From Setomelanomma holmii (lineage: Eukaryota; Ascomycota; Dothideomycetes; Pleosporales; Phaeosphaeriaceae), in NCBI GenBank assembly GCA_010015745.1, contig ML978238.1, positions 85,681 through 149,680 of the forward strand: a stretch of DNA of 64,000 nt, written 5' to 3'. Positions 1 through 10,873 of the stretch are shown here, piece by piece. Both the position numbers and the translations under genes were made by a program. Position 1 is the stretch's first letter. Each line of letters begins with the position of its first letter. Below the pieces are notes generated by a model. The model was given only the letters and a program-made list of their open reading frames with translations, was not told the DNA's origin and did no database searches.

Positions 1-555
1 CCGGTAGAGCAGTCATTTCAATTTGACTAGAGGATAGAAACAGGTCTTAGCAGTACTGAGAGGTGAAGTATGGTCTGACTACAGACTAGTCCAGAAAGTT
101 TAATTGGAGTAGAGGAATCCGACAAGCAACACACGTCGTGGAGCTCTCGAGCTCGAGGCACAATATCTCGCGCTCCATGTTGTAATGGTGACTGCCATGG
201 AACTCTGGTTTCATTACACTTCCAAACTATCTCTCCAGTATCCTCTGAAGACACATCATTCGGTTTTCGTTCCCCTAGCCCTCATTTTACAATCTCTCGC
301 AGTTGTCGCGTCATGCGGTCGTTCATGTTATGCTTTCACGGCAACGCGAAAGCGCAAATGTGTTTGGGAGCAGATATAAGTCATTTCTTTGGAGTATTGC
401 TACACCTGATCCTGATCTGCTGTATGAATTACTGCCTGAGATATCAAGTCACTAACGCCAACGATCGTGTAGCACATAGCTTTCATGTAATCACTCCACC
501 CGGGGTATAAAACACCTTGACACTGCCTGATGCATGCCACCCATTACCAGGATAC
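1..555. other. No supported gene (left edge)
   Basis: Short overlapping frames occur on both strands, the longest 75 codons. None shows a domain, a signal peptide or splice-consistent continuation. This is probably intergenic sequence 3' of the J-domain gene. Confidence 0.4.
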
Positions 556-1327
556 TCAACTACCTGCAGTCGCATAACCCGTCCTTGATCCGTGGCTAAC
601 ATAAGCCCTATCGCGCTCCTTGCCAATGATCTCCGTCAAGCACGACCCACAAGCCATGGCCTCGCAACCCGAACACTTGGAGCACCCCGTGACGCGCCTC
701 AGGCAGAACACACAGTCGTTCGTACCCGACTGCGAGAGGAGTTCCTCGGTCTTGAGGGTACAGCGCTTGCCCTCTGATGGATGATCCTTCTTGTTGACGC
801 GTAGACCATGTGCCATGGAATCTGAGTCGTGAGGCTGGCTGTGAAATGTCAGTGTTGTGCTTTTGAGATACCGCGTTGTCAACTCACTCATCATCATACA
901 ACTCTGGATGCCGCACCTCATAGGCCGCCTGTCGCTTCTGCCAAGCCAAGTATGCCCGTCCTAGATAATACGCTGTGCTCGATTCATTTGTCTTCCTGAC
1001 GGGTTTATATGGCGGAGGGGACGCTCGGCGGCACCGCTAATCCTCACACGCCTTGCTTTGGGCATCCTCTGCTTCAAAGGTAGTGGCGGGAGTGCCATAT
1101 GATCCCTCTTCAGCCATGGAAGCCCTGTACCTGCGGTCGTAGTCTGCGCGGTACGTCGAGTTTGAGAGCTTCACATACGCCTCACGAGCATGTCGGAATG
1201 CGGTGGAGTCAGTGTCGCCAGATTTGTCTGGATGATGCTTCTTTGCAGCGGCGTGGAAGGCGGACTTCACCTCGGCACTAGAAGTAAATGCTTCAATACC
1301 GAGATCGTTGTAGTAGTCTCGTTCCAT
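556..1327 (-). pseudogene. J-domain protein with C-terminal Cys-rich motif, interrupted by in-frame TAG
   Basis: Exon 1 runs 1327 to 888 and starts MERDYYNDLG. It encodes a J domain with the HPD tripeptide (HHPDKSGD) that would stimulate an Hsp70 ATPase. The frame hits TAG at 1037-1039, but the same frame then continues open (PPPYKPVRKT..., AYLAWQKRQAAYE) to a canonical donor. The intron is 839-887 (49 bp, GTGAGT...CAG). Exon 2 (838-556) joins in phase and ends with closely spaced cysteines (C-x2-C, C-x2-C-x2-C, C-x2-C) that suggest a zinc site. No plausible intron removes the TAG. It is therefore a nonsense mutation (CAG to TAG would be a single transition), a sequencing error, or a true end with a fortuitous downstream frame. 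The last is unlikely because splice phase and cysteine motif are preserved. An upstream ATG at 1399 in the same frame is an alternative start. The client Hsp70 and cellular location are not visible. Confidence 0.72.
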
Positions 1328-1952
1328 TGTTGAGGCTGGCAATGCTGGATGGTTTGAGGTTGAAAAGGACTGGGCTACAGTACACGAGAAGGCTCGCAAA
1401 AGTCCTTATAGCTGGTGCCTGACAGGCAGCCATAAGGCACCCCTGTAGTCACCGTGTTCCGAAGAGTCATACTCCCAGAGGCGCAGGAGCAAGTTCGTGG
1501 GGTAGAATTGAAGCTATCGCAGAATCGTACGAGGAGCAAACGCGGAGTACATAATCATGCAAACTGCATTAGTCACAACCGGCGGTGAGGTGTTTGCATG
1601 AGAGACGGCCTAACACAATGCCCGATCATTGAACTGTGTTGTCGCGGAAGCCGGCCGTTAGACCTTAGCTTTCTCATGTCCAAGTGGTCGTGGTGACGCG
1701 TGTTCATGTGACGCCAAGGCGTCAGTCATCGCCCATCCTCAGGCGCGCCGTCCCTTCGCTCTTTCACTTACAAACTTTATGCTTCATCGTAATCCAGTGC
1801 TTTGTTTCCATCACATATCAATTCCGCAGACCTCAGCGTGCGCTGCACCACTCTACGAACGATGACGTGAAACAGAAGATTGTCAAGGAGAATGACAGAA
1901 GCTTTCGGTCTATTTGGAAGATTATTCACATGCAGTCAACTCTTCGTCATCT
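1328..1952. other. Intergenic region between J-domain gene and FAD oxidase
   Basis: This holds the 5' flank of the J-domain gene and the 3' flank of the oxidase. A plus-strand frame of 132 codons (1684-2082) overlaps the antisense of the oxidase 3' exon and has no features of its own. Nothing else is recognised. Confidence 0.5.
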
Positions 1953-3595
1953 TCACGTGACCTTTGAGATCTTGAAACCACCTGGCACGAGGTTCTGGAA
2001 GACACCGAAGGGATCGTACTTCTTGGCTGCCGCCTTCATTTTCTTAACGTTCTCCGCACCGTATCCTGATAGCGGATCCTGAGTGTTATCGGCGTAGTCG
2101 AGATACAGGTACGGGTTGTCTTTATCGATGCTTTTGGCGAAGGCACGGATTCTGCTGATGAGGTCTGCGCCTGCCGCTTGAAACAGTGCATCTTGTTCTG
2201 CGCCCTGCCAAGAGATGTATGGCTGATAGACTGTAACATTGGTGAGTGAACCGCCACTTCAGAACGCGTTTGCTGACTTACGACATAGCACTTGCCCGTT
2301 GAAGCGTTCGAGCCCGAGCACGTTGCCACCTCTTGCCACACTCTGCCTCCAATAGGCTGGTGGGAGTGGTTGATAAAGCGTGTAGATGCCCCAGTCTCCC
2401 GTTGCTTTCGCTTTAAGGTTTGCGAGAACACCCATATAGATCTTGTGGGCTTCAGTCATGACGCGCAAGTCATTGGCAAACGTAAGTGTGCCGAAGTAAA
2501 CGCTGACAGCATTAGCACCAGGAATGTCCCGCTCAAGCATCGAACATACCGAGAGGTCATGGAGCCTGCGAGCTCCTCAGCAAGACTGGACATGTTTCTG
2601 ATCCCCGTGGTGTCCGAGATGTTTCCTGGTATCTTCAAGAACTCTTCGTATGCCGCTGGCCGCGGCACGGGCTCTGCGTAGTCGTACGCATTCAGGATCA
2701 AGTCCGATCCAACCGCGCTCTGATACACCGGCATGACGATCGCAGCTCCCTTGGGGTTTTTGTCGATAGTATTTGCAAAATTCACGAGAGCCTTGAACTG
2801 ATCCTGGATTGTGGTATTGGGATAGATGACGAGACCACCCCACATTCCATCGTAGTTAAAGGTTCCGAACTTGAACGCAGTGACTATGCCGAAATTATTG
2901 TTGCCCCCCTTGAGCACGGTAAATAAATCAGAGTTCGTGGTCTTGGAGGCAGTCACAATTCGACCATCGGCAAGCACTACTTCGAACTCTTGGACGTTGT
3001 CGCAGATTAGGCCGTGCTCTGGTGAGAAGTAGGAGATGCCACCCCCGAGCGTGAGCCCTCCCACGCCAACGGTCGAAGAACGACCCCCGGTTGTGATCAC
3101 CCCTAGAGGTTCAAGCGTTGTGAAGACTCCATCCCAAATGGCACCTGGACCGACCCTGACAATACTTTTCTTGGCATCATATTCGACGGCGTTGATATAT
3201 TGCAGGTCGATCGTCACACCATCTTCAATGTTCGAGGCACCAGCATAAGGCGTATGGCCGCCACTTCGAATCGCGAATCTGCATAGTTTGGTGATGCTGG
3301 CGACTGTCAATGTCTTCACGACAAGTGAAACCTCTTGCGTGCTCCTCGGTTGCACAATGCAGTTGGGCGTAATGTCTCGCTGCTTGACATCAAAATACGA
3401 GTCAAGACGAGACTCGTATGTGGTCGAGTTTGGAAAGAGGAGGCGGTCTTGCAGTGAAGAGCGGTAGAGCGCCGTGCACTACAGAATCAGCTTACCCAAC
3501 ATGCGGTTGCCAATAGGGTATCTCACACAATAATCACCCTGGGCCGATATGACCGGAAGAGCCGCTGCAGCAAGTAGCGCGATGATGCAAATCAT
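1953..3595 (-). CDS. Secreted FAD-linked oxidoreductase (FAD_binding_4 / berberine-bridge-like)
   Basis: Four exons (3595-3496, 3447-2550, 2502-2282, 2230-1953) are joined by introns of 47-51 bp with GTAAG/GTATG donors. They give 498 aa, normal for fungal oxygen-dependent FAD oxidases. The start at 3595 is chosen because it opens with a hydrophobic signal peptide (MICIIALLAAAALP). The PCMH-type FAD fold is visible: RSGGHTPYAG (the His is the usual covalent flavin site), VGVGGLTLGGGISYFS, and NNNFGIVTAF. The C-terminal substrate/BBE segment has the family ending DPLSGYGAENVKKM... YDPFGVFQNLVPGGF. No second flavin-linking Cys of the bicovalent subfamily is evident. The substrate cannot be told; relatives oxidise sugars, alkaloid-like or polyketide alcohols outside the cell. 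It is the only cleanly open gene in the first 9.6 kb, and exon phases all agree. Confidence 0.88.
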
Positions 3596-4642
3596 AGTTG
3601 AAACATTTGGCGGCCAATGAACGACCAGACTGGTGCGGATGAGGCGAACGATTCTCAGGCGCGGACTCAAAGGATGGGCACGTCACGATTTTGAGGTTCT
3701 GCAAGAGACAGGCACCCCGGGCAACTGCTGCAGTCGCTAGACGCTACTGCCGCTCGGTGCAACCTTTCGGGACGATACCTTCCTCTTACTGAGCAATGCC
3801 CGGTAGCAGAGGTACGTTCTCTCGGCATCCCGACATGAGAATGCGCGGCTGCACAGCGAGGGCAGCCACATCCGGACGAGTTGAGTCTGGCAAAATCCGT
3901 CAAATCTCCTTTTATACGGATCTATAGGCATTGCGGAAAGCTACTCATTCGTTCGCTAATCATGCAAAGCGTGATGAAGCCACAGCGCAATTGCGATGAG
4001 GGGTACGCTGCCAGTTGCCCCGTGTTCACCCGTCCTGCAGGGCATGGCATATCCACCATGGCGGGTCACCTACTCCATGTCACTCGCGGGACGAAATCCC
4101 AACCAGAAAACGTGCTACCGTCAGTGCCCCAAGTTTGTATGCACGCATTACTTGCGGGATGTGCTGCGGGACTGAGTTCAGTCGATGGGACGGAACTCGG
4201 GGCGAAGCGCACGTGCACGAGTCTCTCTTGCCTGGTCCGCGCCCTATTGCACCCTCACAGATTAACTACCAAGCATTCTACAAAGAGGCCAGTGAGCATC
4301 TGCAATCGGACGCCACTACGTCCACTCGCTCTCTGCGACACACAGAGCGCCAAATGCAGCTCATGATCAGCTTCTAAATTTTTTTGCAGGAAGTCTTTGC
4401 ACTTGCGGCAGCCCATTAGGTTCTCCGATATTGACATTCAATGCGAATTGAGAAGGCAGAACGTAACAGACAACAAGATGGCAGTGCCTTCCTAAGTATC
4501 CGATCCGGGAATTCTTCGTGTAGAACAGAGACAGATGGTGGTTGAAGCCGGATGCGTTGACGTGTCTCACAAAGACCAAAGTCTGCCTCGACTCGCAACC
4601 ACGAGTTTTTGCACACTGCATCTTTTGCACTGAAAGACAATA
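3596..4642. other. Gene-free stretch between FAD oxidase and SAT4-type gene
   Basis: Frames of up to 161 codons exist (for example 3881-4366 plus). They overlap one another in several frames, have skewed composition and no domain. I read the region as the two promoters back to back. Confidence 0.4.
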
Positions 4643-6153
4643 ATGGACCATCCAATCTTCCCCGCTCCTCCTGGATATGTCGTTGACCTCGCACATCCGC
4701 AGAGGTCTGGCGTTACTGCCAACTTCTGGGTTGGCTCCGTCGGCATGGTTGTTACGGCGGTTTTCATTTGCGTCCGTATATACACAAAGACACTCCTGGC
4801 GAGGAACTTTACTTCAGATGACGGTACGTTCGATTTGCTGTAGCTTTGAACGATTTTGGGCGCACTGATCATATCGATGCTGACTCGAATTACAGGAGCG
4901 CTTATGGTTTCCTAGGTATGTGAAAGCTCACACCGCTGAAGGCCGGCTAGCCATACTAAAACTACTCCATCCAGCTCCTGTCAATTTCGGTACAAGTGCC
5001 AATACTGTGTAGGTCTATCTTTCAAGGCATCATTCGCAGTCCGTTGACTTCGTGCAGTACATTGGGTGTTCATGTCTGGGAACTCACTGGTCACCGACTG
5101 AACTCGAGCTTCAACGTGACTTTTCCGCGACGCAATTTCTTTCTGTACTTCGCGGATATGTGTACAGCTCATCAACGTCACAACTATACTGTACTGCCCG
5201 TGTTGTGCATGCGCAAAGTTCTCGCTTCTGTTCTTCTACCTGAAGCTTTCGCACCTGCGATGGTTCAGACTTTGCATCTTTGCGAGCATGTTTCTGGTGG
5301 TCGGCTACAACATCGCGTTGATGTTGCCACTCATCTTCGCATGCAAGCCTTTCATGCGGACTTGGGATCTGACGATCACGGAAGGAAGCTGCATCGACCG
5401 CACGCTCGTGTACATGGCGACAGCGGTGCTGAACATCATCGCGGATATCATACTATTGATCCTACCAATTCCGGTTATTGTTAACCTCCAGATGCCTAGG
5501 AAGCAAAAAGCTGGTCTCATTTGCATGTTCGGTGTTGGCGCAGCGTAAGTACAAGTACACCCGCTCGATGGAATGAAGCTCACACGGACAAGAACATGCG
5601 TCACCAGCGGTCTACGCCTCGCGCTCCTCTTCCCGATGCTTGGAACGATGGACCAGACATGGGCTGTTGTAATGCCAGGGCTGTGGGTGTATGTGTTCCC
5701 TCACAACTATGTTTCAATCGCACGCTAACAACCATGTCAAGTCTCATCGAAGCCAACCTCATCATAATCACTGGCTGCCTACCTACAGTGCGTCTGTTCT
5801 TACGCCATGTCGCACCCAACCTCATCGGCGAGTCGACCTTGCGCAGCGGAGATCGTTCATAAGGCACCGACTACGCCGACAGGTCGGCACACGTATCAGA
5901 ACTGGTCACCATCGGGACCAAACATGGCTCAAGGCGCGCGTACTGCCATATGCCGGATGACAATAATAGCCTAGGTAGTGACGAAAGGACCACAGTGCGC
6001 TGGCGCAATGGATTTGATTCCGAACGAGGCGTTGTAATGCCGCCGGGCCGTGGCAAGATTGTAAAGACCGAGACGACGGTCATAAGGAGCGAGGCTGTGA
6101 ATACGATTCAAGATGAGACGAAATTAGACGAAAGCCAGCCTGCAAGGGCATAG
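4643..6153 (+). pseudogene. Pth11/SAT4-type rhodopsin-fold integral membrane protein, interrupted
   Basis: The start MDHPIFPAPPGY leads into a hydrophobic helix. Exons fit at 4643-4823, 4896-4915, 4975-5012, 5058-5115, 5168-5544, 5608-5688 and 5742 onward. Together they give a chain of membrane helices typical of the fungal rhodopsin-domain family: TLGVHVWELTG, FYLKLSHLRWFR, SMFLVVGYNIALML, a conserved GSCIDR, ATAVLNIIADIILLILPIPV, and LIEANLIIITGCLPTVRLF. The frame stops at TAA 5860-5862 right after the last helix. The same frame then stays open for 96 codons, with a charged tail (KIVKTETTVIRSE) like the cytoplasmic tails of this family, ending at 6153. With the best splice sites exon 2 also ends in TAG (4913-4915), so the N-terminal part may be damaged too, unless the poor donor GTTTCC at 4907 is used. 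Relatives are thought to be surface sensors. If translated to the TAA, a shorter tail-less protein would result. Confidence 0.66.
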
Positions 6154-6468
6154 TTGGCGTACACAGTCAGGGTGATGGGAGAAACTCGATGCGCGGCTAT
6201 TCTAAAGCTGCGTGTCTGCTAGGCATGAAGTGTAGAGCAAGGATCACAATGTCCTCCGCTCAAAAGTACATCTGCAACTTTAATGGAGCGCTTCCAAGCC
6301 AGACACGATGCACCAACCATTGAGCACTGTCTCTTATTGCAAGTCCTCACGTTTGCAGAATCCCCACACCCCACCATGCCCGAACTTGCGTCACGACTGA
6401 GCGAAGCAATTTCCGAACTAATGAAGCATTCGTTGCACCCTTCTTTAAAGGTCCCTGCCGGCACATCG
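6154..6468. other. 3' flank between convergent SAT4-type and MYND genes
   Basis: These 315 bases lie between two convergent genes. No motif was recognised. A plus-strand frame starting at 6283 is antisense to the MYND/DUF4470 gene. Confidence 0.4.
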
Positions 6469-8381
6469 CTACTTAGTCTGCTCAAATTCCATGTATCTTT
6501 CATACCCGCTGAAACCACTCGCGCACAGAACTTCAAACTCCGCCGTTGTAGCGCGAGCACTGACCTTGAAAGGCCAAGGCTCGGTCAAGCTATGCTTCTT
6601 CTTGATCTTCAATTCGCACAGCTTAGCGAACTCCTCGAGCATCGCGTCCTGCATGAAAATGTCGAAGTAGACGTCCCAATTCTTGAGAAGATCGTGACGT
6701 CCACTGCGACGCACGAAATGCGGATTACGACCAAGCTCGTCAGTGCTCTTGATCCCGGCGAATCGTGCCTGGTCCATGGGCATGAGCTTCATCAGGCGGC
6801 GCATCGCAAGCTGCAGGCCATTGTGAAAAGTCTTCATATCGGTCTTCTGCATCGCATGCTCAGTCTCAGCGACGGCGTTGAGAAAAATCATAAGAGGAGT
6901 GGCTCGGGGATTCTCAGACTTAGGCTTCAAGAGTTTCGAGAAGACTTGGAGACAGTCGTGTGGTCCAATGTAGCCGCGGTCGCAAATGTTGGCCATCTGC
7001 AAAAGTGTCAGCGAGTTTGATGCGCTTGGAAAGGGCTGAGTAAGCACTCACTTCGATGCGATCAAATTTTATGTCGCCGATGCTTTTCTCTACGTCTTTG
7101 ACATTGACACAATGCATCTGGAATGCGATATTGACATTTCGAAGTCGACCGCAGAACTTTGAGAGCTGATCTCGAAGGTAGAAGAACAGCGCTCCGTGCT
7201 CGTCAGCTTTAGCACCGCCAGCGAAGTTCATATACTGAGATCGCTCCCAACCCTCTCTTGGGTCTGCGCTGTCTTTCATCGGCCAAGTAGCATGGTGAAA
7301 GAGTGTACTGTTCTCAGCTCAGTATGGATCTCCATGATCAGATTTACAACTTATGAATTTGGCGTGTCGAAAGTAGCTGTCGAACATTCGTATGGGAGCA
7401 GAATACCGTTCTCACGAAAGAGCATATCGACTTAACGCAAAGTTGGAGGCCATTGCAGCATGGCACGATCACGGTAGTCGACGCGTTCAGGTGCAAGCAT
7501 AACACGACGACGCATTGAATCAGCCGCTTTCGCTGTAACGTCGGCAGGGACTTGGACGTATTTCGACAACTCGACCCACTCTTGTTTCTTCAAGACGAGA
7601 CGCAGTGACCGGTTGTTGATCGCAAACGTTTTGGGTTGGAGAGAATCCTCCGGTTTGTCCTTGGTCTTATCGCACACATCCTCGATCATGGGCAGAATGT
7701 CCAACCGCAGCGCGCTGACCATTGCAATAGGAAGCAGAGCAGAGTACCAGAGGTGTATCATCATGGGCACGGCAGTCTCCGCGTCGAAATATAGCGCGAC
7801 TAGTAACATGATGGCGTTGCGCACCACGATGACGAACTCCTTGTCGTTGAGTACAGCAATACAAAGGCCCTTGTGCTCATCTGGTATGCCAATCACAGTC
7901 GTGATCAGGTTTCGCAAGTCGCCGGTGGCCGCGAAGAGAAGGTTGTAGTTGCGCTGATCATCCTTAACACCTTCGTTCTTCTGGATTTGCAAGATTTCGA
8001 GCGCCGGCATGTTACCCCACAAGAACTTCAGTGTGCCGAAGGCAGCAAAGGGCACATCATCGCTGATGAGAGCGGGCTTGCGGCCAGTGAGGTACCAATC
8101 CGGAATCCACGTGTCCTTCATGAGCGGGGACTTGCAAGTCTTCTTGTGGTGCCGCCAGTCTGCGACCTGACAGTCCTTGGAGCAGTACTGTGGTTAGATT
8201 AGCAAGTCCCGAGATGCTATGTGTAGTTGCGGAAGGAAGTTACCTGGACGAGATTGCAGCCACTGCAAGCCTGGGTCGCATCTTTGAGACAGACTTGAAC
8301 AGCACCGTCAATAACGGAATTGTTATTTGCGGAAAGCCGCGGGTTGAGGAAGGCCGACACCCCCGGCACATGTCGCGCCAT
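6469..8381 (-). pseudogene. MYND zinc finger / DUF4470 protein with TAA and lost splice donor
   Basis: Four exons are inferred (8381-8244, 8187-7355, 7307-7052, 6996-6469); their lengths sum to 585 codons exactly. The N-terminus carries a MYND finger across the first splice (CSGCNLVQ | YCSKDCQVADWRHHKKTCKS). It is followed by the DUF4470 region (GNMPALEILQIQKNEGV, LLFAATGDLRNLITTVIG, LNDKEFVIVVRNAIMLL, HLWYSALLP). The C-terminal half (WPMKDSADPREGW, FDRIE | MANICDRGYIGP, KNWDVYFDIF) also matches this fungal family. Two lesions are visible. TAA at about 7432 interrupts PPTLR-stop-VDMLFRENGILLPY in the same frame. The donor of intron 2 reads ATAAGT (7354-7349) where GTAAGT is expected, and an in-frame stop follows if the intron is retained. 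MYND fingers bind proline-rich partner peptides; the role of DUF4470 proteins is unknown. Confidence 0.72.
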
Positions 8382-8734
8382 AGCTTTTTTTGGAGACCTG
8401 CGCGATCTTGATTCGTGGTGTTTTCGAAGGGTCGATTTCGTCAGAACTAGCGAGTTGAGGAAAGTCCAACGCGGTGCAGGTTTAGCGCCACGTACGGTAT
8501 GCCTGGTGAAGGTGAAATAAAACGAACACACTTGCGCTCAATCTAGACTATCTTGCCGCTTTAGTCTGCAGTCACTTCACCGTTATACCCATGTGGTCTC
8601 GTGAAGGTCCGTGCGAGTGACGTGTCGTGCTCCTTGCATCTTTAGCTTTCAGTCTGCCATGTCCAGCCTTCTCTTCTCCACGTCAACACCCGCGTCTTAC
8701 CTTCAATCGGCCAGTCGCTCTTCCAACAGCAAAC
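8382..8734. other. Divergent promoter of MYND/DUF4470 and BTB genes
   Basis: This is a 353-base spacer between divergent starts. The 3' part is pyrimidine-rich just upstream of the BTB start, as is common for fungal 5' leaders. No specific factor site is claimed. Confidence 0.4.
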
Positions 8735-9606
8735 ATGGAGTTCCTCTTCTCTCCGACTTTCACGGTCCAGGTCGGGACAGGGGATAAGCAGCGCTCCTTC
8801 GTGTGCCACGACTCGCTCTTCCTCTCCCGTTCGCAGAACATCGCCATGGCACTTCAACCTGATCGATGGCAGGAGGACGACGATCGTATCATTCCGTTCC
8901 TCGAGGATGATCCAGCTATCTTCGCTGCGTATCTTCATTTCGTCTACCGACCGGATCTGCTCGAAAAACATGCGGAACATGTTAATCTCGCAACTTTTGG
9001 AGAAGAGTACACGAAACTCAGTGGTGTGTACGTCCTAGCAGATATGCTTATGGACGAGTTATGAAAGTATCGGTTCTTGACCAGATCGAGCTGTTCGGGA
9101 AACGCAGTTTCAGCATCGACGGCGCCTGCAAAATCCAGCCACCTCCAATAGACGCTGTGCGCACATTGTACGACCACACCATGCACGGTGACCCTGCGCG
9201 TGCCGCCATTGTCCGAGTTTTCGCCGAGCATGGAGACAAGAATTTTGCGGAATCGCTAATCAAGTCCTCGCCAGAGAGTTTGCCTGCTGGCTTCATGCAT
9301 GAACTGCTGACCAGCATGCTGGAGTGTTCGAAGGGTATAACGGGTTCTAGAACGGTCATAACGGTAGCGCGAACCGTGCTGAACCAGAAAGGGAAGAAGA
9401 AGGTCCGCCAGACTCTTCCTCCCACGGCTCGATGCTATGATGAGATAGGGCATGAGTTGGTGTGCACATCCTGTAGATGTTCCCAGCCTCTTCTCCAGAC
9501 CTGCACAGGCTGCGGAACTGCAGACGCCTTCACAAAGATCTGTGCAGACTGTGGACTTGTGGATACTTTCAATTCAATTGGAGCCGTGATTGACTGGGGG
9601 AAATAA
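8735..9606 (+). pseudogene. BTB/POZ domain protein with 1-nt frameshift
   Basis: The start MEFLFSPTFTVQVG leads into a BTB/POZ fold: HDSLFLSRSQNIAMAL, EDDPAIFAAYLHFVYRP, LSGVYVLADMLMDEL. This type usually serves as dimerisation module and cullin-3 adaptor in fungi. The frame ends at TGA 9062-9064. The next frame opens at the overlapping ATG (9061) and reads on for 181 codons with the helical back half expected of fungal BTB proteins. It finishes in a Cys-rich segment (CTSCRCSQ, CTGCGTADAF, ICADCGL) resembling a small zinc ribbon. Loss of one base near 9058 explains the join, because the residues on both sides (DEL and MKVSVLDQIE) are contiguous in such proteins. It may be a real deletion or a sequencing slip. 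The end lies about 100 bp from the hAT element. Confidence 0.68.
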
Positions 9607-9699
9607 AAGTCTCAGAAGGTCTTCAGGAAGCTTGAGTATGAGGATTGAAATCTGTAATCAGGGCTGGGAACCTAAGCAGCATCGACGCACCATCATCTT

Positions 9700-9707
9700 G
9701 TTATGAG
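9700..9707. repeat. Left target-site duplication of hAT element
   Basis: The octamer GTTATGAG lies immediately outside the left end of the hAT element and recurs exactly at 13586-13593. Eight bases is the hallmark duplication length of hAT transposition. Confidence 0.85.
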
Positions 9708-10873
9708 TAGAGTTGTCAACAAACAGTCCAAACAGTTCAAGGCGCTTCAGCCTGACTGTTTGGTAATTACGGAGGCCTTTGACTGACTGTTTGGACTGCT
9801 TAGCAAACTGTAGAGGAGTGATTTAGACTGTTTCAACTGCTAAATTTCGCAGGTGCAGACTAACTGTTTGCTTTAACTACAGTTAAACTAGTTAAACTGC
9901 TGCTGTATTTGTGCTATATCGTCCGCCGTAAGCGCTCTTATGCTGCTTGAACTTGACGCTATACTTAGTTTTATGCTAACGCGCTTCTAGCTCTTTAAGC
10001 ACTGCAGTGCTGCAATTAACTTAGGCCTTATTTAGAGTCTTTGCGTGCCTAATAAGTCACCTAGCTCGCTGAAAGTAGCTGATGCTAGAATTGTTAGAAC
10101 GTTGATAGCAAACCTTAAGAGCACTAGGTATTGTTGCGCCTGCAGTTGCTAATATTAAGCTAGGTTAAGTGCAAGTAGGTTATCCTTATCTAGTGTTAGC
10201 TGCTGTTTCTAGACTTCGTACTCGTCCTTAAGGTTTGCTTCTAACTGCTTTATAGCAGCCTCTATTAATAACTGTAGAAAAGCTGATCACAACGCTAACA
10301 AGCCAACACGTGGCTTCTTGAATAGCTGCGCTGTAATAGCGCCCCCAGCAACAACAGCAGCATCCTTGTAATCCTTCTACATAGCTAAGAAGGCGCAGTA
10401 GTTGTTAGTGAGTTAGCTGTCACAGTAATGTAGCCTATCTTGCGCGCTATTATAGTTATCTGGCACCTTCTAAAGCGCCTCTAGAAAGTCCTTAAGCGCA
10501 TCAGGGTTGTTATAATCAACGTCCTTAAGGCGCTCTTTAAGCGCTTTAAGCTAGTTAAGTAGCTACTTGAAAGTAATAAGCACCTCCTATATTGCGCCGT
10601 AACGGCTATGCCTACTGCGTCCCTTAAGCAGTCTTGTAGCCTCTGCAAACAGCTTAAGGAGAGTGATGTCTTAGTTATTGTCGCCTAACCGCGCCCGCTA
10701 AGCCCGCCCTTATGTATGAACAGCTGTAGCTTCTGTTTAGGTGCTTAGCTAGCCTTGCGGGTGCGCTTTGCTAAGGCGACAGCAACGCAGTGCTTATCAA
10801 GTTTGACTTTAATGTAGCTATCGAGGGGACTATAGAGGCGAGCCGCACAGACGAAGGCGTTGTAGTAGCTAAT

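Noticed and set aside
1684..2082. 132-codon plus-strand frame with hydrophobic end
   Set aside because: Its 3' third is antisense to the last exon of the FAD oxidase, which has family residues.
3881..4366. 161-codon plus-strand frame
   Set aside because: Three frames overlap here with no motif. It is treated as promoter DNA.
6283..7020. 245-codon plus-strand frame
   Set aside because: Antisense to the MYND/DUF4470 gene, whose minus-strand reading has clear family motifs and phased introns.
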